Below, in pieces: positions 8,826 through 17,820 of a DNA stretch of 64,000 nt. Under the pieces are notes generated by a model. The model searched no databases. It saw only the letters and a list, made by a program, of their open reading frames with translations, and had not been told where the DNA came from. Position 1 is the stretch's first letter. Every line of letters starts with the position of its first letter. This DNA comes from SbD1 sp039679945 (lineage in GTDB: Bacteria; Desulfobacterota; Syntrophobacteria; Syntrophobacterales; Syntrophobacteraceae): assembly GCA_039679945.1 (NCBI GenBank), contig JBDKTY010000063.1, forward strand, positions 29,994-93,993, read 5' to 3'. The position numbers and the translations under genes were made by a program.

Positions 8826-10307
8826 ATGGCACTGAGAACGAGAAAGGAATACCTGGAATCCCTGAAGGCCATGCGCCCGAATATCTACAAGTTTGGCGAA
8901 CTGATCGAGGATGTGACCGTCCATCCGGCCACCCGCAGGACTGTTGAAAGCCATGCCCGCGGCTTCGACGCCTCCAACGATCCCAAGTACGCCGAAGATT
9001 TCACCACCACTGCCTCCTTTCCCGAAGCTTTCCCCTCGGGGGAGAAGATCCACAGGTGGAACGGCATGATGGAGAGCCTGCCGGACATAATGGCGAACTC
9101 GAAACTCAAGCGATGGATGTACCGTTTTACGGGGACCTGCAACGGTGGTCTCTGCGTCGGCTGGAATGCGCAGAACGTGATGTGGAACGTCACCGCCATG
9201 ATCGATCACGAATTTGGAACGGATTATCAGCAGCGGCTCCGAAAATGGATCATCCACGCCCAGGGAAAAGGCCTGGTGGTGGCCGGGGCGCTCACCGACG
9301 CGAAGGGCGATCGCAGCCTCAGACCTTCCCAGCAGAGCAACCCGGACAGCAACCTGCGCATAAAGGAAGTCAGGCCTGACGGCATTGTCATCAGCGGCGC
9401 CAAGGCAATGATCTGCGGCGTCGCGGCGTCCAATGAAATCTTTCTCCTGCCCGGAAGCGGCTACAGGGAAGAAGACCGCGATTATGCGCTGGTCTGCGTG
9501 GTGCCGAAGGACATAGAGGGGCTGACGATCGTCGAAACGCGCCGGGCAAGCGACTCCAGGGAACTCGAAGAGGGGTGGGACATTCCGGAAACCGGCATCA
9601 CCCAGGCATACCTCCTGTTCCAGGACTGCTTCGTGCCCAACGAGAGGGTCTTCATGCGCGGAGAGTTCAAGCACACCGGTAAGATCATAGAGTTCTTCAC
9701 GGCGAATTATCGTGCCTGTATCGGGGCATGCGTGGCCGGGCAGGGGGACGTGATGATCGGCGCCGGCGCGCTGATGGCCAGGGTGAACGGCCTGGCGGCC
9801 GCCACTTTTTCGAGCAAGATGGTGGAAATGGCCGTGAACAACGAAACCACTTACTGCATGGGTATCGGCGCCATGGCCCTGGGCAGGAAGGGGCCGGGCG
9901 GAACCTGGGTCGCCGACTCGCTGACGGCCCACGCCAACAAGGTCCACGTGGCCACCCTGCCCTATGAAACGAAGCGATTGTGCCAGGACATCGGCGGCGG
10001 CATCGTCGAAACAGGATGCTTTCCGTCCTACCGGGATTTTGTCAGTCCCCAATACGGACAACTGATCCGGGATGCCGTGAAGGCTAGCGACAAGTACAGC
10101 GCGGAGACGCGCGCCCGCGCGGCCCGGCTTTCGGAATGGCTCACGCTGGGTGCGGGCGTTCCGGGCTGCATGCACGGCGGCGGTTCCCCCGACGGGGCAA
10201 AGCTGGTGGTGAGGGCTCTTACTCCCGTTGACCAGTTCTCGGAATACGCCCGCAGGATTGCTGGCATTTCGGAGGAAGTGCCCGAGCCCGAAAAGAAGAA
10301 GAAATAG
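8826..10307 (+). CDS. 4-hydroxybutyryl-CoA dehydratase / 4-hydroxyphenylacetate 3-hydroxylase family protein
   Basis: A 493-residue flavoprotein of the HpaB/AbfD superfamily (acyl-CoA-dehydrogenase fold). It carries the AbfD-like segments ALTDAKGDRSLRPS, DGIVISGAKA, DCFVPNERVF, NNETTYCMGIG and CQDIGGGIVETG. In clostridial AbfD a [4Fe-4S] cluster is held by C99, C103, H292 and C299. Here C110 and C302 align with C103 and C299, a further cysteine (C105) is near but not at the C99 position, and the histidine is replaced by Y295. So it may be an AbfD variant with altered cluster ligation, or an oxygen-independent relative with another reaction. GGAGGAGAAGGC precedes ATG 8826. The neighbouring CoA-transferase supports a CoA-thioester substrate. 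The end is a Glu/Lys tail (PEPEKKKK). Confidence 0.8.
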   Translation: MALRTRKEYLESLKAMRPNIYKFGELIEDVTVHPATRRTVESHARGFDASNDPKYAEDFTTTASFPEAFPSGEKIHRWNGMMESLPDIMANSKLKRWMYRFTGTCNGGLCVGWNAQNVMWNVTAMIDHEFGTDYQQRLRKWIIHAQGKGLVVAGALTDAKGDRSLRPSQQSNPDSNLRIKEVRPDGIVISGAKAMICGVAASNEIFLLPGSGYREEDRDYALVCVVPKDIEGLTIVETRRASDSRELEEGWDIPETGITQAYLLFQDCFVPNERVFMRGEFKHTGKIIEFFTANYRACIGACVAGQGDVMIGAGALMARVNGLAAATFSSKMVEMAVNNETTYCMGIGAMALGRKGPGGTWVADSLTAHANKVHVATLPYETKRLCQDIGGGIVETGCFPSYRDFVSPQYGQLIRDAVKASDKYSAETRARAARLSEWLTLGAGVPGCMHGGGSPDGAKLVVRALTPVDQFSEYARRIAGISEEVPEPEKKKK

Positions 10308-10912
10308 GTGCGCGGGCGGCTTCCTGCCGCGCCTTGTACCAGGCAGCGTTCGAGATTATCGGAAGATGCTTTCTAATAACGTGGGGGATTGCCCCCTCGT
10401 CGCCACCCGGCTCGTTATGGCGCCGCGGCGGCGCCTCGCTGGAGCGGGGCACCGTCGCGGACGCCGAGCGATCGGCTTTGCGCGTGTGCGCCTCGTGATG
10501 GGCTGGGGAATCATTCCCCGTTTTCTTTCAGCACGGAAGCAGCATCTGGAACGGGACTTCGTACTACGTGTAAATGCCGGGCCGGTCTTTTGCGCAAATG
10601 ACCGTGTACGTCAGCTCCCTGTCGCAACTCCGCACTCCTCTTCTCGTGGCCCTTTCCTGCTCGCCTCATCCGCGCCGCTCCCTCGCTCCACCCGACAGCT
10701 TTGGGGCGCCGTCTGCTCCGGCGCCCCTTTATTAATGTCCGATAATGCTCCAGAGAGGCTTTTCACTTCACAACCACGAAAGGAGACTCCTATAGGCCAA
10801 TCCGCGAATTTGTAAAGCAGGGGCGAGATGATTCAACTTTTGCAGGAAGCCGGGGGGCTTTTTGTCAGGATTCGAGAATCTGGAGCTGAACGCAAACAGC
10901 GGAGGATAGACC
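10308..10912. other. Intergenic region, no gene recognised
   Basis: About 600 bases of GC-rich sequence with several small palindromes (for example GGCGCCGCGGCGGCGCC near 10421). A clear terminator lies at 10703-10733. A minor AAGCC-GGGG-GGCTTTTT hairpin lies near 10848. Reading frames here lack ribosome-binding sites and protein-like composition. Confidence 0.45.
10703..10733 (+). terminator. Rho-independent terminator
   Basis: GGGGCGCCG at 10703-10711 pairs perfectly with CGGCGCCCC at 10719-10727 around a 7-base loop, followed by TTTATT. It separates the CoA-transferase/dehydratase unit from the MFS gene. Confidence 0.8.
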
Positions 10913-12256
10913 ATGAGTGAGGCAGCAACCGGAATAGCCATACCAGCGGCACAGGTTTCAGAGCTCGGAAGAAGGATGCTTCGCTACAGATGGGTTTGTT
11001 ACGGAATGCTTCTGCTCACCTATATCTTTGTCTATTTTGACCGTGTGGCGCCGGCGGTCGTGGCGCCGGAACTGATGAAGGAGTTCAACCTTACAGCGGC
11101 GGGCCTCGGAATTCTTGCCTCCATGTACTTTTATCCTTACGGCGCGATGCAGATTCCATCCGGCATCCTTTCGGATTATCTCGGCCCCCGTCTTTCGGTC
11201 GGCACTTTCTTTATCATAGCCGCGATCGGAACGGCCCTGTTCGGCCTGGCTCAAAGCTTCGGCACGATCATATTCGGCCGTTTCCTGATGGGAGTGGGGG
11301 TGGCGGTTGTCTGGATCCCATGCATGCGAATCCTCGCGAACTGGTACAGGCCCAGCGAATTTTCAACCCTGACGGGGACAATGCTCACCTTCGGCAATGC
11401 GGGCGCCCTGCTCGCCTCGGCGCCCCTGGCTTACCTCGTTGGCCTTGTCGGCTGGCGGGCGGCTTTCTACTGGCTGGGGGCCTTCATGCTAATCATTGCC
11501 GGCATCAACTTCCTCGTGCTCAGAAACAGGCCCCAGGACAAGGATTTTCCGACCGTTTCGGAAATCGACGGCATCGACTATTATGGTCAGAAAGAGACCG
11601 TTAAGGTCTCGTTCGGCGAAAATGTGAGAAAACTATTCGGAATGCGCAACTACTGGCTCCTCGCCATTTACGCCTTCGTCATCTATGGCACCGTCATGGG
11701 CTTCCAGGGGCTCTGGTGCATCCCCTATCTCCAGCACACCTATGGGCTGCCAAAGCAGGCCGCCGCGAATATATTGATGTTTTGGGCCATCGGCATGGGC
11801 GCCGGCTGCTTCGGCATCGGCTGGGCCTCCGACCGGCTCTTGAAATCGCGCCGGAAGGCATCCCTGTACGGCATGATCGTTTATATAGTCACATGGCTGC
11901 CCCTGGTTATCTGGCCGGCATCGATCCCCGTCTGGATGTTCTACCCCCTGCTCTTCATAATGGGGTTCTGGTGCGGATCGTACGTTCCCAATTATGCCCA
12001 TATCGCGGAGGGGCAGCCGCATCATTTCATCGCGACCGCGAACGGCATGCTGAATATCTGGTATTTCGCGGGAGGCGCGCTGTTCCAGGCCATCATGGGG
12101 CTCATCCTTGACTGGTATGGGAAAACGGGAGACAAGTTCCCGGTCGGCGCCTACCAGATGAGCTTTTTGTTCTGCATCGCCACTCTTGGCATTGGCGCGA
12201 TCGCCATCTACTTCACGATCGACACCCATGCGCTTCTCAAGAAAAAGCAGGCATAG
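10913..12256 (+). CDS. MFS transporter (organic anion / sugar-phosphate type)
   Basis: A 447-residue major facilitator protein with 12 predicted helices. After a soluble start of about 35 residues, helix 1 ends in YFDRVAPAVVAPELMKEFNL, and the helix 2-3 loop has the MFS signature-like GILSDYLGPR. A second cytoplasmic loop GWASDRLLKSRRK marks the second half. This arrangement resembles GlpT/UhpC- and ExuT-type organic anion carriers. AGCGGAGG precedes ATG 10913. It follows the CoA-transferase/dehydratase genes in the same direction but behind a strong terminator, so it has its own promoter; it may still import the substrate of that pathway. Confidence 0.85.
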   Translation: MSEAATGIAIPAAQVSELGRRMLRYRWVCYGMLLLTYIFVYFDRVAPAVVAPELMKEFNLTAAGLGILASMYFYPYGAMQIPSGILSDYLGPRLSVGTFFIIAAIGTALFGLAQSFGTIIFGRFLMGVGVAVVWIPCMRILANWYRPSEFSTLTGTMLTFGNAGALLASAPLAYLVGLVGWRAAFYWLGAFMLIIAGINFLVLRNRPQDKDFPTVSEIDGIDYYGQKETVKVSFGENVRKLFGMRNYWLLAIYAFVIYGTVMGFQGLWCIPYLQHTYGLPKQAAANILMFWAIGMGAGCFGIGWASDRLLKSRRKASLYGMIVYIVTWLPLVIWPASIPVWMFYPLLFIMGFWCGSYVPNYAHIAEGQPHHFIATANGMLNIWYFAGGALFQAIMGLILDWYGKTGDKFPVGAYQMSFLFCIATLGIGAIAIYFTIDTHALLKKKQA

Positions 12257-12542
12257 AGGGCAATAAGGAGCTTGAAGGCGGGATGTTTGTGGGCGTTATC
12301 ACGGAGGCGGCGCATCGCTCGCGGGTGGAAGGAAGAATGAGGCGCCGCCGTGGCGCGCGCGGGCTGGGGATCTGAAGGGGAATGAGGAGGCGCGTGGCGG
12401 GATTCCGCCTCCGATTCCCCGCGGCTGTCGGCTATGAGCGGACTACCAGTCCATACTCTTGCTTCACGGGAACTTCCTCGCGCTTTCAGATCCGAGTCCC
12501 GCCGCTTTCCTGAAGTCGCCAAGGGCCTGTTGTCCACACAGT

Positions 12543-13664
12543 CTACCCGCAAAACATGAGCGGGATGCTGTCCGCTACCAGCAGACCCTTGCGGGTGGGT
12601 TGGATCATTCCGTTATTTATTTTTGCAAGGCCAAGTTTGCACAGCTTCTCCACCGTCTCTCCCGGTTCCGGCCCGAGCCCGGGCGCGCGGAGGTCCACGC
12701 CGTCGCGTGTCCTGAAGCCGAGGGCGAGCGATTCCAGGTTGAGCTGTTCCCGAGTGAGCGACTCGGAACCCTCGACGGGCACCTTCCCCTCCGAAAGCAG
12801 CGAGCAGTATTTCCTGATGGACCTCACATTCCACCATCGGCTCCCGTCCTGGAAAGAATGGGCCGAGGGACCCAGGCCGAGGTAGGGGACATGGCTCCAG
12901 TATTTCCGGTTGTGCCGGGAGCGGAATTCCGCGCCACGCGCAAAATTGGACACCTCATAATGGACGTAGCCGCGCCGCTCCAGGTAGCGGGATGTGAAGA
13001 TGAAGAAGGCCCTTTCGAGCTTCTCCCCAATGGCCGACGCCCGGCCGGCCGCCCTCATCTTCCATAACGGCGTACCCTTCTCGAAGCTCAACTGGTAGCA
13101 GGAAATGTGCTCCGGCCTGAACTGGAGGACCCGGTCCAGTGTTTTTCGCCACCCCGGAATGTCCTGAGTCTCCAGGCCGTATATCAGGTCCACGCCCATA
13201 TTGGCGAATCCGCCGGAGCGGATCGTTTCGAGCGCTTCGAGCGCCTGTTTTGAGCTGTGGCTTCTTCCCAGGTATTTCAGGTCCGTGTCGTTCAAAGACT
13301 GAACGCCGATACTGATCCGGTTGATGCCCAGTCCTTTGAGCGCTTTAACCTTCTCCCCCGAGAGCCCGTCGGGGTTTGCTTCAATGGTAAACTCCGAGCC
13401 GGGGAGAAAGCTAAAATGCTCGCGGAAGGTTTCCAGCAGGGTCGCTAGGTCCCGCTCGTCGAGGATGGAGGGGGTGCCGCCTCCCAGGTAGAGCGAATCA
13501 AAGGCGTGGAATCTCTCCTTATAGAGCAGCGCTTCCACCTGCACGGCCCGGAGCCAGTCCGGGATGGCGGCGGAGGAAGCAACCGAGTAAAAGTCGCAGT
13601 AGAGGCATTTTGAGCGGCAGAACGGGAAGTGAATGTAGAGTCCGGGGTGTTCCTCTTTATTCAT
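12543..13664 (-). CDS. hemW: Radical SAM heme chaperone HemW
   Basis: A 373-residue protein related to oxygen-independent coproporphyrinogen III oxidase. The radical-SAM cluster motif is C16-x3-C20-x2-C23 (FCRSKCLYCDF), followed by GGGTPSIL, EANPDGL and INRISIGVQSLND. The C-terminal winged-helix region is present. The short N-terminus and this gene context fit HemW, a heme-delivery chaperone, rather than HemN. Its start overlaps the stop of lepA by 8 bases, a widely conserved lepA-hemW pairing that implies translational coupling. Confidence 0.9.
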   Translation of the reverse strand: MNKEEHPGLYIHFPFCRSKCLYCDFYSVASSAAIPDWLRAVQVEALLYKERFHAFDSLYLGGGTPSILDERDLATLLETFREHFSFLPGSEFTIEANPDGLSGEKVKALKGLGINRISIGVQSLNDTDLKYLGRSHSSKQALEALETIRSGGFANMGVDLIYGLETQDIPGWRKTLDRVLQFRPEHISCYQLSFEKGTPLWKMRAAGRASAIGEKLERAFFIFTSRYLERRGYVHYEVSNFARGAEFRSRHNRKYWSHVPYLGLGPSAHSFQDGSRWWNVRSIRKYCSLLSEGKVPVEGSESLTREQLNLESLALGFRTRDGVDLRAPGLGPEPGETVEKLCKLGLAKINNGMIQPTRKGLLVADSIPLMFCG

Positions 13665-15453
13665 CTTTGGCTTTCAGGACGGAAACGAACGCGCTCTGCG
13701 GGATCATGACGGAGCCCACCATCTTCATCCTCTTCTTTCCTTCCTTCTGCTTTTCGAGGAGTTTTCTCTTGCGGGTGATATCCCCGCCGTAACACTTGGC
13801 CGTGACGTCTTTTCTGAAGGCGGAAATGGTGGAGCGGGAGATGATCTTCCCCCCGATGGCCCCCTGGATGGCGATCTTGAAGTTGTGCCTCGGGATTTCA
13901 TCCTTGAGCCGGTCGCAGACCTGCACTCCCCACTGCCGCGCGCGATCGCGGTGCACGATCAGGGACAGGGCGTCCACCTTGTCGCCGTTTACCAGAATGT
14001 CGAGCTTGACGAGGTCGCTCTCCCGGTATTCGATCAGCTCGTAGTCAAAGGAACCGTACCCTTGCGTGACCGTTTTCAGCCGGTCGTAGAAGTCGAAAAC
14101 GACTTCGGCGAGAGGCATATCGAAGGTGATCTCGATCCTGGCCGGTGTCGGATAGGCGACCCGCGGGTTGACGCCCCGGCGCTCCAGGCAGAGCTTCATG
14201 ACGGCGCCCATATAGCGCTCCGGGATAATAATCATGGCCCGTATGAAGGGTTCCGCCGAACTTTTGATGAGGATGGGGTCCGGGTAATACTGAGGATTCT
14301 CCACCGTGACGACGGTACCATCGTTCAACGTGAACCGATACTGAACGCTTGGCACGGTCATGATGATGGACTGGTCGAACTCGCGTTCCAGGCGCTCCTG
14401 GACGATTTCCAGGTGAAGCAGTCCAAGGAAGCCGCAACGGAACCCCTGGCCGAGGGCTATGGAGGAGTCTTTCTGGTAGGTCAGCGAGGCATCATTGAGT
14501 CTGTATTTTTCGAGTGAATCCAGAAGGGACGGATAATCGTCGGATGAGATGGGGTAGAGTGACGAAAAGACAACGGGCTTTATATCCTTGAAGCCGGGCA
14601 GGGAAGATGCAACGGGATTGGTATCCAGGGTCATGGTATCCCCGATTCTGACATCGGCCACTGTCTTGATTCCCGCGATCATATACCCCACGGACCCGGC
14701 CGAAAGCTCCTTCCGGGCTTCCCTGGCCAGGCCGAAGACACCCACTTCTTCCACCTTGTGGGTCGCTCCATTGAACAGGAGGCGGATGGTGTCTCCGGGC
14801 CGGATTCTGCCCTCGAAAACTCGACAGCTCACGATGGTGCCCCGGTAGGAATCGTAACGGGCATCGAAGATCAGCGCCGCCAGGGGCTTTTCGGCATCTC
14901 CCGTTGGTGCGGGGATCCGGTTTACGATGGCTTCGAGGACGTCTACAATGCCGGTTCCTTCCTTCGCGGAGCACAGGACGACATCATCCGAGTCGAGCCC
15001 CAGGTCATGTTCTATCTCTTCCCTGACTTTGTCGATATCGGCCGAAGGCAGGTCAATCTTGTTGATCACCGGGATGATGGTGAGATTCTGGTCCATGGCC
15101 GCGTATAAATTGGCTATCGTTTGCGCCTGCACTCCCTGGGAAGCGTCCACCAGAAGCAGGACTCCCTCGCACGAAGCCAGCGCGCGCGATACCTCGTAGG
15201 AAAAATCCACGTGACCCGGAGTATCGATAAGATTGAGGGCGAATACCTCGCCGGACCGGCTGGTGTAGGAAAGCTCGACGGTCTGGGTCTTGATGGTAAT
15301 GCCTCTCTCCCTTTCGATGTCCATGTTATCGAGGAACTGGTCGCGAAACTGCCGGGCATCCACCATGCCGGCGTGTTGGATCAAACGGTCGGCCAGGGTG
15401 GATTTTCCATGGTCTATATGAGCGATGATACTGAAGTTTCTGATATGCTGCAT
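13657..15453 (-). CDS. lepA: Elongation factor 4 (LepA)
   Basis: A 598-residue translational GTPase with the family's usual length. The G domain is complete: AHIDHGKST (P-loop), ERERGITIKTQ (G2), DTPGHVDF (G3) and NKIDLP (G4). The LepA-specific C-terminal domain is present (KTVTQGYGSFDYELIEYRESDLVKLDILVNGDKVDALS and AIGGKIISRSTISAFRKDVTAKCYGGDITRKRKLLEKQKEGKKRMK). I place the start at ATG 15453 because MQHIRNFSIIAHIDHGKST matches the family start; in-frame ATG 15486 is 11 codons upstream. AAGGA is rather far (about 15 bases) from the chosen ATG. It promotes ribosome back-translocation or remodelling of stalled ribosomes. Confidence 0.95.
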   Translation of the reverse strand: MQHIRNFSIIAHIDHGKSTLADRLIQHAGMVDARQFRDQFLDNMDIERERGITIKTQTVELSYTSRSGEVFALNLIDTPGHVDFSYEVSRALASCEGVLLLVDASQGVQAQTIANLYAAMDQNLTIIPVINKIDLPSADIDKVREEIEHDLGLDSDDVVLCSAKEGTGIVDVLEAIVNRIPAPTGDAEKPLAALIFDARYDSYRGTIVSCRVFEGRIRPGDTIRLLFNGATHKVEEVGVFGLAREARKELSAGSVGYMIAGIKTVADVRIGDTMTLDTNPVASSLPGFKDIKPVVFSSLYPISSDDYPSLLDSLEKYRLNDASLTYQKDSSIALGQGFRCGFLGLLHLEIVQERLEREFDQSIIMTVPSVQYRFTLNDGTVVTVENPQYYPDPILIKSSAEPFIRAMIIIPERYMGAVMKLCLERRGVNPRVAYPTPARIEITFDMPLAEVVFDFYDRLKTVTQGYGSFDYELIEYRESDLVKLDILVNGDKVDALSLIVHRDRARQWGVQVCDRLKDEIPRHNFKIAIQGAIGGKIISRSTISAFRKDVTAKCYGGDITRKRKLLEKQKEGKKRMKMVGSVMIPQSAFVSVLKAKDE

Positions 15454-16184
15454 GTCCAATTCATTTTTTCCTTCAGCGGAATGCATGTGAGAACCAGCGG
15501 TTCAGGTCTCCGACAATCCTGTCTCGGGGACTCCGTCCGCAAACGGTCCTCTATTCGTTATTCCGCCGGGTGATTTTTGCATCCGCTTCTTCCCGGTCCA
15601 TGGCTCTTCTGTCTTTCAGCAAATTCGGGCAGGCCGAAAACCTTGGGGGAAGAGGGCAATGGCATGTTCTCGCGCCTAAAAGACAGTCCGTGATAAATAA
15701 ATTCTTTTGGGAACTATTTCAATAGCGGGTGTTGACCGACGTTCAAAATGTTTTTCGGGGTATTTTGTGAAGACGTGGGAACAAGGTGCGCAGCACGAAG
15801 GATTTTCCGTCTTTTTAGTTGTCGGGTCCGTTTTTGTGGGGCAGGACTTTCGAGTCCGCCGATGGCCGGAAGTGCGCCTGTCCCTCCCGAGCATTGAAGG
15901 GCGAGCACTCCGGGCACACCGGCCCGTTCGTGCTTTGATACTTCTCAATAAAGAGCTTTTGAGAGTGAGCAATATCGAAGGCTTACATAACAGGCAAGAG
16001 CCGCGTTTGGCCGGTCGAAGCAGGAACTTCCCCCCCGTTCGCCCTAAGGTATCGAAGGGTGGAACGGGCCGGGTACGCGCGGCTGCAAGGTTGCTTCCGG
16101 CTGCGTCCCGCCCTGCGAATGCGGGGCGGGACGCCTCGGTACGAACAGCCGGGTCCGGCGCTTTGAGTCAGCCAAGCCACGGGT
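15454..16184. other. Intergenic region with decayed repeats
   Basis: About 730 bases. It contains a copy of the hairpin repeat family at 15933-15992 (CTCAATAAAGAGCTTTTGAGAG followed by AGCAATATCGAAGGCTTAC) and one core of the MITE-like family at 16034-16068 (CCCGTTC...ATCGAAGGGTGGAACGGG). Reading frames across it run through these repeats and are not believable genes. Confidence 0.5.
16034..16068 (+). repeat. MITE core, solitary
   Basis: CCCGTTC and GAACGGG flank TATCGAAGGGT, the hairpin core seen in the complete elements at 25486, 56265 and 58853. The terminal inverted repeats are missing. Confidence 0.55.
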
Positions 16185-17507
16185 TTATTCTTCCTCTTCA
16201 GGCGTGAACCCCAGCCGGTCCCATTGGGCTTTGGCCTCCTCCTCGGCCCTGGCAACCTCGTCATCGTCCCAGGGCTCCAAGACGAGGCTCTCGGCGACAA
16301 CCTGCCAGATGTATTTAACCTCGTAGTCGCAGTCCGGATAGAACTTGGGGATTCGCCTCATCATCTGATCGCGGCAGTTGGAGCAGCCCACGACTACCAC
16401 GTTCGCCCCGCTGTCCTTGATCTGCCGGTATTTGTGGCGGGCATGGTAAGCGGATTCCTTCTCGTAGGGCATGGGCCAGTTGCCCCCGCCGGCGCCGCAG
16501 CAGTAATTGTTCATCCGGTTGGGTACCATCTCCACGAACTGGTCAACGCACTGCTCAAGTATCCATCGGGGCTCATCGAAGTAACCCTTGCCAAAGTTGC
16601 GTTCGAGTTCCCGCCCATGTTTACAGGAGTCATGCCAGGTGAAGACCTTTCCGGCATTGCGGCTCTTGTCCAGCTTGATCCTGCCGCTCTGGATGATCTC
16701 CTTGAGATAGTCGTACAAGTAAATATGGTTGATCTTGTTATTGGGGTCCTCCAGCACGCATTCTTTCATGCCTTTCCGGCAGCCGTAGGAGCCTCCGCCG
16801 CAGTCGGGCATGATCATCCGGTTGATGTCGTGCTTTTTCATCAGCTCGATTTTTCGTCTGGCCAGTGTTTTTGTGGCCTCGCCGTTGCCGGTGAACAATC
16901 CCCAGTCCACGGCCTCCCAGTTCTCCGAGGGTACGGTCCAGTTCTCTTTCGCGGCGTAGAAAATCTTCCACCACCAGAACATATCCTCGTTATCGGAAAA
17001 GACCTCCTTGGAGTTGGGGAAGAAGAGGATATCGGCGCCGTCTCTGTCGATCGGGACATAGAAACCCGGACATTCGGCATCCGCGAGTTCCTTGCCCATG
17101 TCGGACATGAGGAAGAAATAATCTTCCTGGGGGATGGCCATGTTATTGCCCGTGGCGAGCACATTCAGAACGCCCTTGTGGAGAATTCCCGGGACCTTAT
17201 CACGGGGACGCATTGTTTTCATGTATCCCATGATCCCGACTATGTCGATTCCCATGGGACAACCATGTACGCAACGCCCGCATCCCGTGCAAATCCAGGG
17301 GAAAACCGATTCCATTACTTCGTCCACCATGCCCAGGGCCAGCATCCGAAGTACCTTGCGCGTGTCCAGATCCTCGTGGCCCGGAGTGCCCGTGGCCGGG
17401 CATCCATTGGTGCATGTGCCGCAGGTAAGGCAGAGGCTTAAATTAAACCTATCCAGGTATTCCCTGATCGGGTCCCTTAGTTTCGGATTTAAAACAGTTT
17501 CCTGCAT
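16185..17507 (-). CDS. HdrD/DsrK-like (Fe-S)-binding protein with CCG domain
   Basis: A 440-residue soluble protein. Two ferredoxin-type motifs are at C26-C29-C32-C36 (CLTCGTCTNGCPA) and C73-C76-C79-C83 (CTGCGRCVHGCPM), for two [4Fe-4S] clusters. Two cysteine-rich CCG modules follow (MPDCGGGSYGCRKG, later HDSCKHGREL and NYCCGAGGGNW, and GCSNCRDQMM), as in the catalytic subunits of heterodisulfide reductase HdrD, DsrK and TmcB. Such proteins pass electrons between membrane redox partners and thiol/disulfide or sulfite-reduction systems in sulfate reducers and syntrophs. The gene has a good start (AAAGGACAATGCC then ATG) but no Hdr or Dsr partners beside it, so its donor and acceptor are unknown. 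The C-terminus is acidic (DDDEVARAEEEAKA). Confidence 0.85.
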   Translation of the reverse strand: MQETVLNPKLRDPIREYLDRFNLSLCLTCGTCTNGCPATGTPGHEDLDTRKVLRMLALGMVDEVMESVFPWICTGCGRCVHGCPMGIDIVGIMGYMKTMRPRDKVPGILHKGVLNVLATGNNMAIPQEDYFFLMSDMGKELADAECPGFYVPIDRDGADILFFPNSKEVFSDNEDMFWWWKIFYAAKENWTVPSENWEAVDWGLFTGNGEATKTLARRKIELMKKHDINRMIMPDCGGGSYGCRKGMKECVLEDPNNKINHIYLYDYLKEIIQSGRIKLDKSRNAGKVFTWHDSCKHGRELERNFGKGYFDEPRWILEQCVDQFVEMVPNRMNNYCCGAGGGNWPMPYEKESAYHARHKYRQIKDSGANVVVVGCSNCRDQMMRRIPKFYPDCDYEVKYIWQVVAESLVLEPWDDDEVARAEEEAKAQWDRLGFTPEEEE

Positions 17508-17820
17508 GGCATTGTCCTTTGCTGGTAATGATTTCTCCTTCCGCCGAAATCGGCGAAATCAAAAACGCTGATTCAGCCATAGCCGGAAATCTTATGCATG
17601 CAGGGGCTCCTTGGGGGGGATTAAGATAACCACAAGGATCAAGTAGCCGAATGAAATCTATAAGTCAAATAGGAAATCCCGATTGAAACAGGCAGGCCCG
17701 CGCCAGTATTGGTTTGGCCGGAATTCAAGCCGCTACTGTCCTGGCTCCTCTTTCGCGGAACAGGGCCAGGACAGACGGACGGGCTTATCAGGGCGGTTTC
17801 GGGTTTTACCACAGGACTGT
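17508..17820. other. Intergenic region with hairpin
   Basis: Just over 300 bases between two minus-strand genes; the only notable structure is the hairpin at 17736-17774. Confidence 0.4.
17736..17774 (-). terminator. Perfect 10-bp hairpin downstream of the membrane protein gene
   Basis: CTGTCCTGGC (17736-17745) and GCCAGGACAG (17765-17774) are exact complements around 19 bases that can add three more pairs. It begins about 50 bases past the stop of the minus-strand gene at 17821. There is no U-run on either side, so terminator function is tentative. Confidence 0.45.

Noticed and set aside
8799..10175. Very long open frame on the minus strand opposite the AbfD-like gene
   Set aside because: It is a by-product of GC-rich third positions in the plus-strand gene; composition (His/Arg/Gly rich) is not protein-like and there is no start site.
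10228..10815. Long plus-strand open frame after the AbfD-like gene
   Set aside because: It starts inside the upstream gene in another frame, has an arginine- and proline-rich random look, no ribosome-binding site, and runs through a strong terminator.
16224..17441. 405-codon frame antisense to the Fe-S protein gene
   Set aside because: The opposite strand has a clear iron-sulfur protein with conserved motifs; the antisense frame has no recognisable domain.
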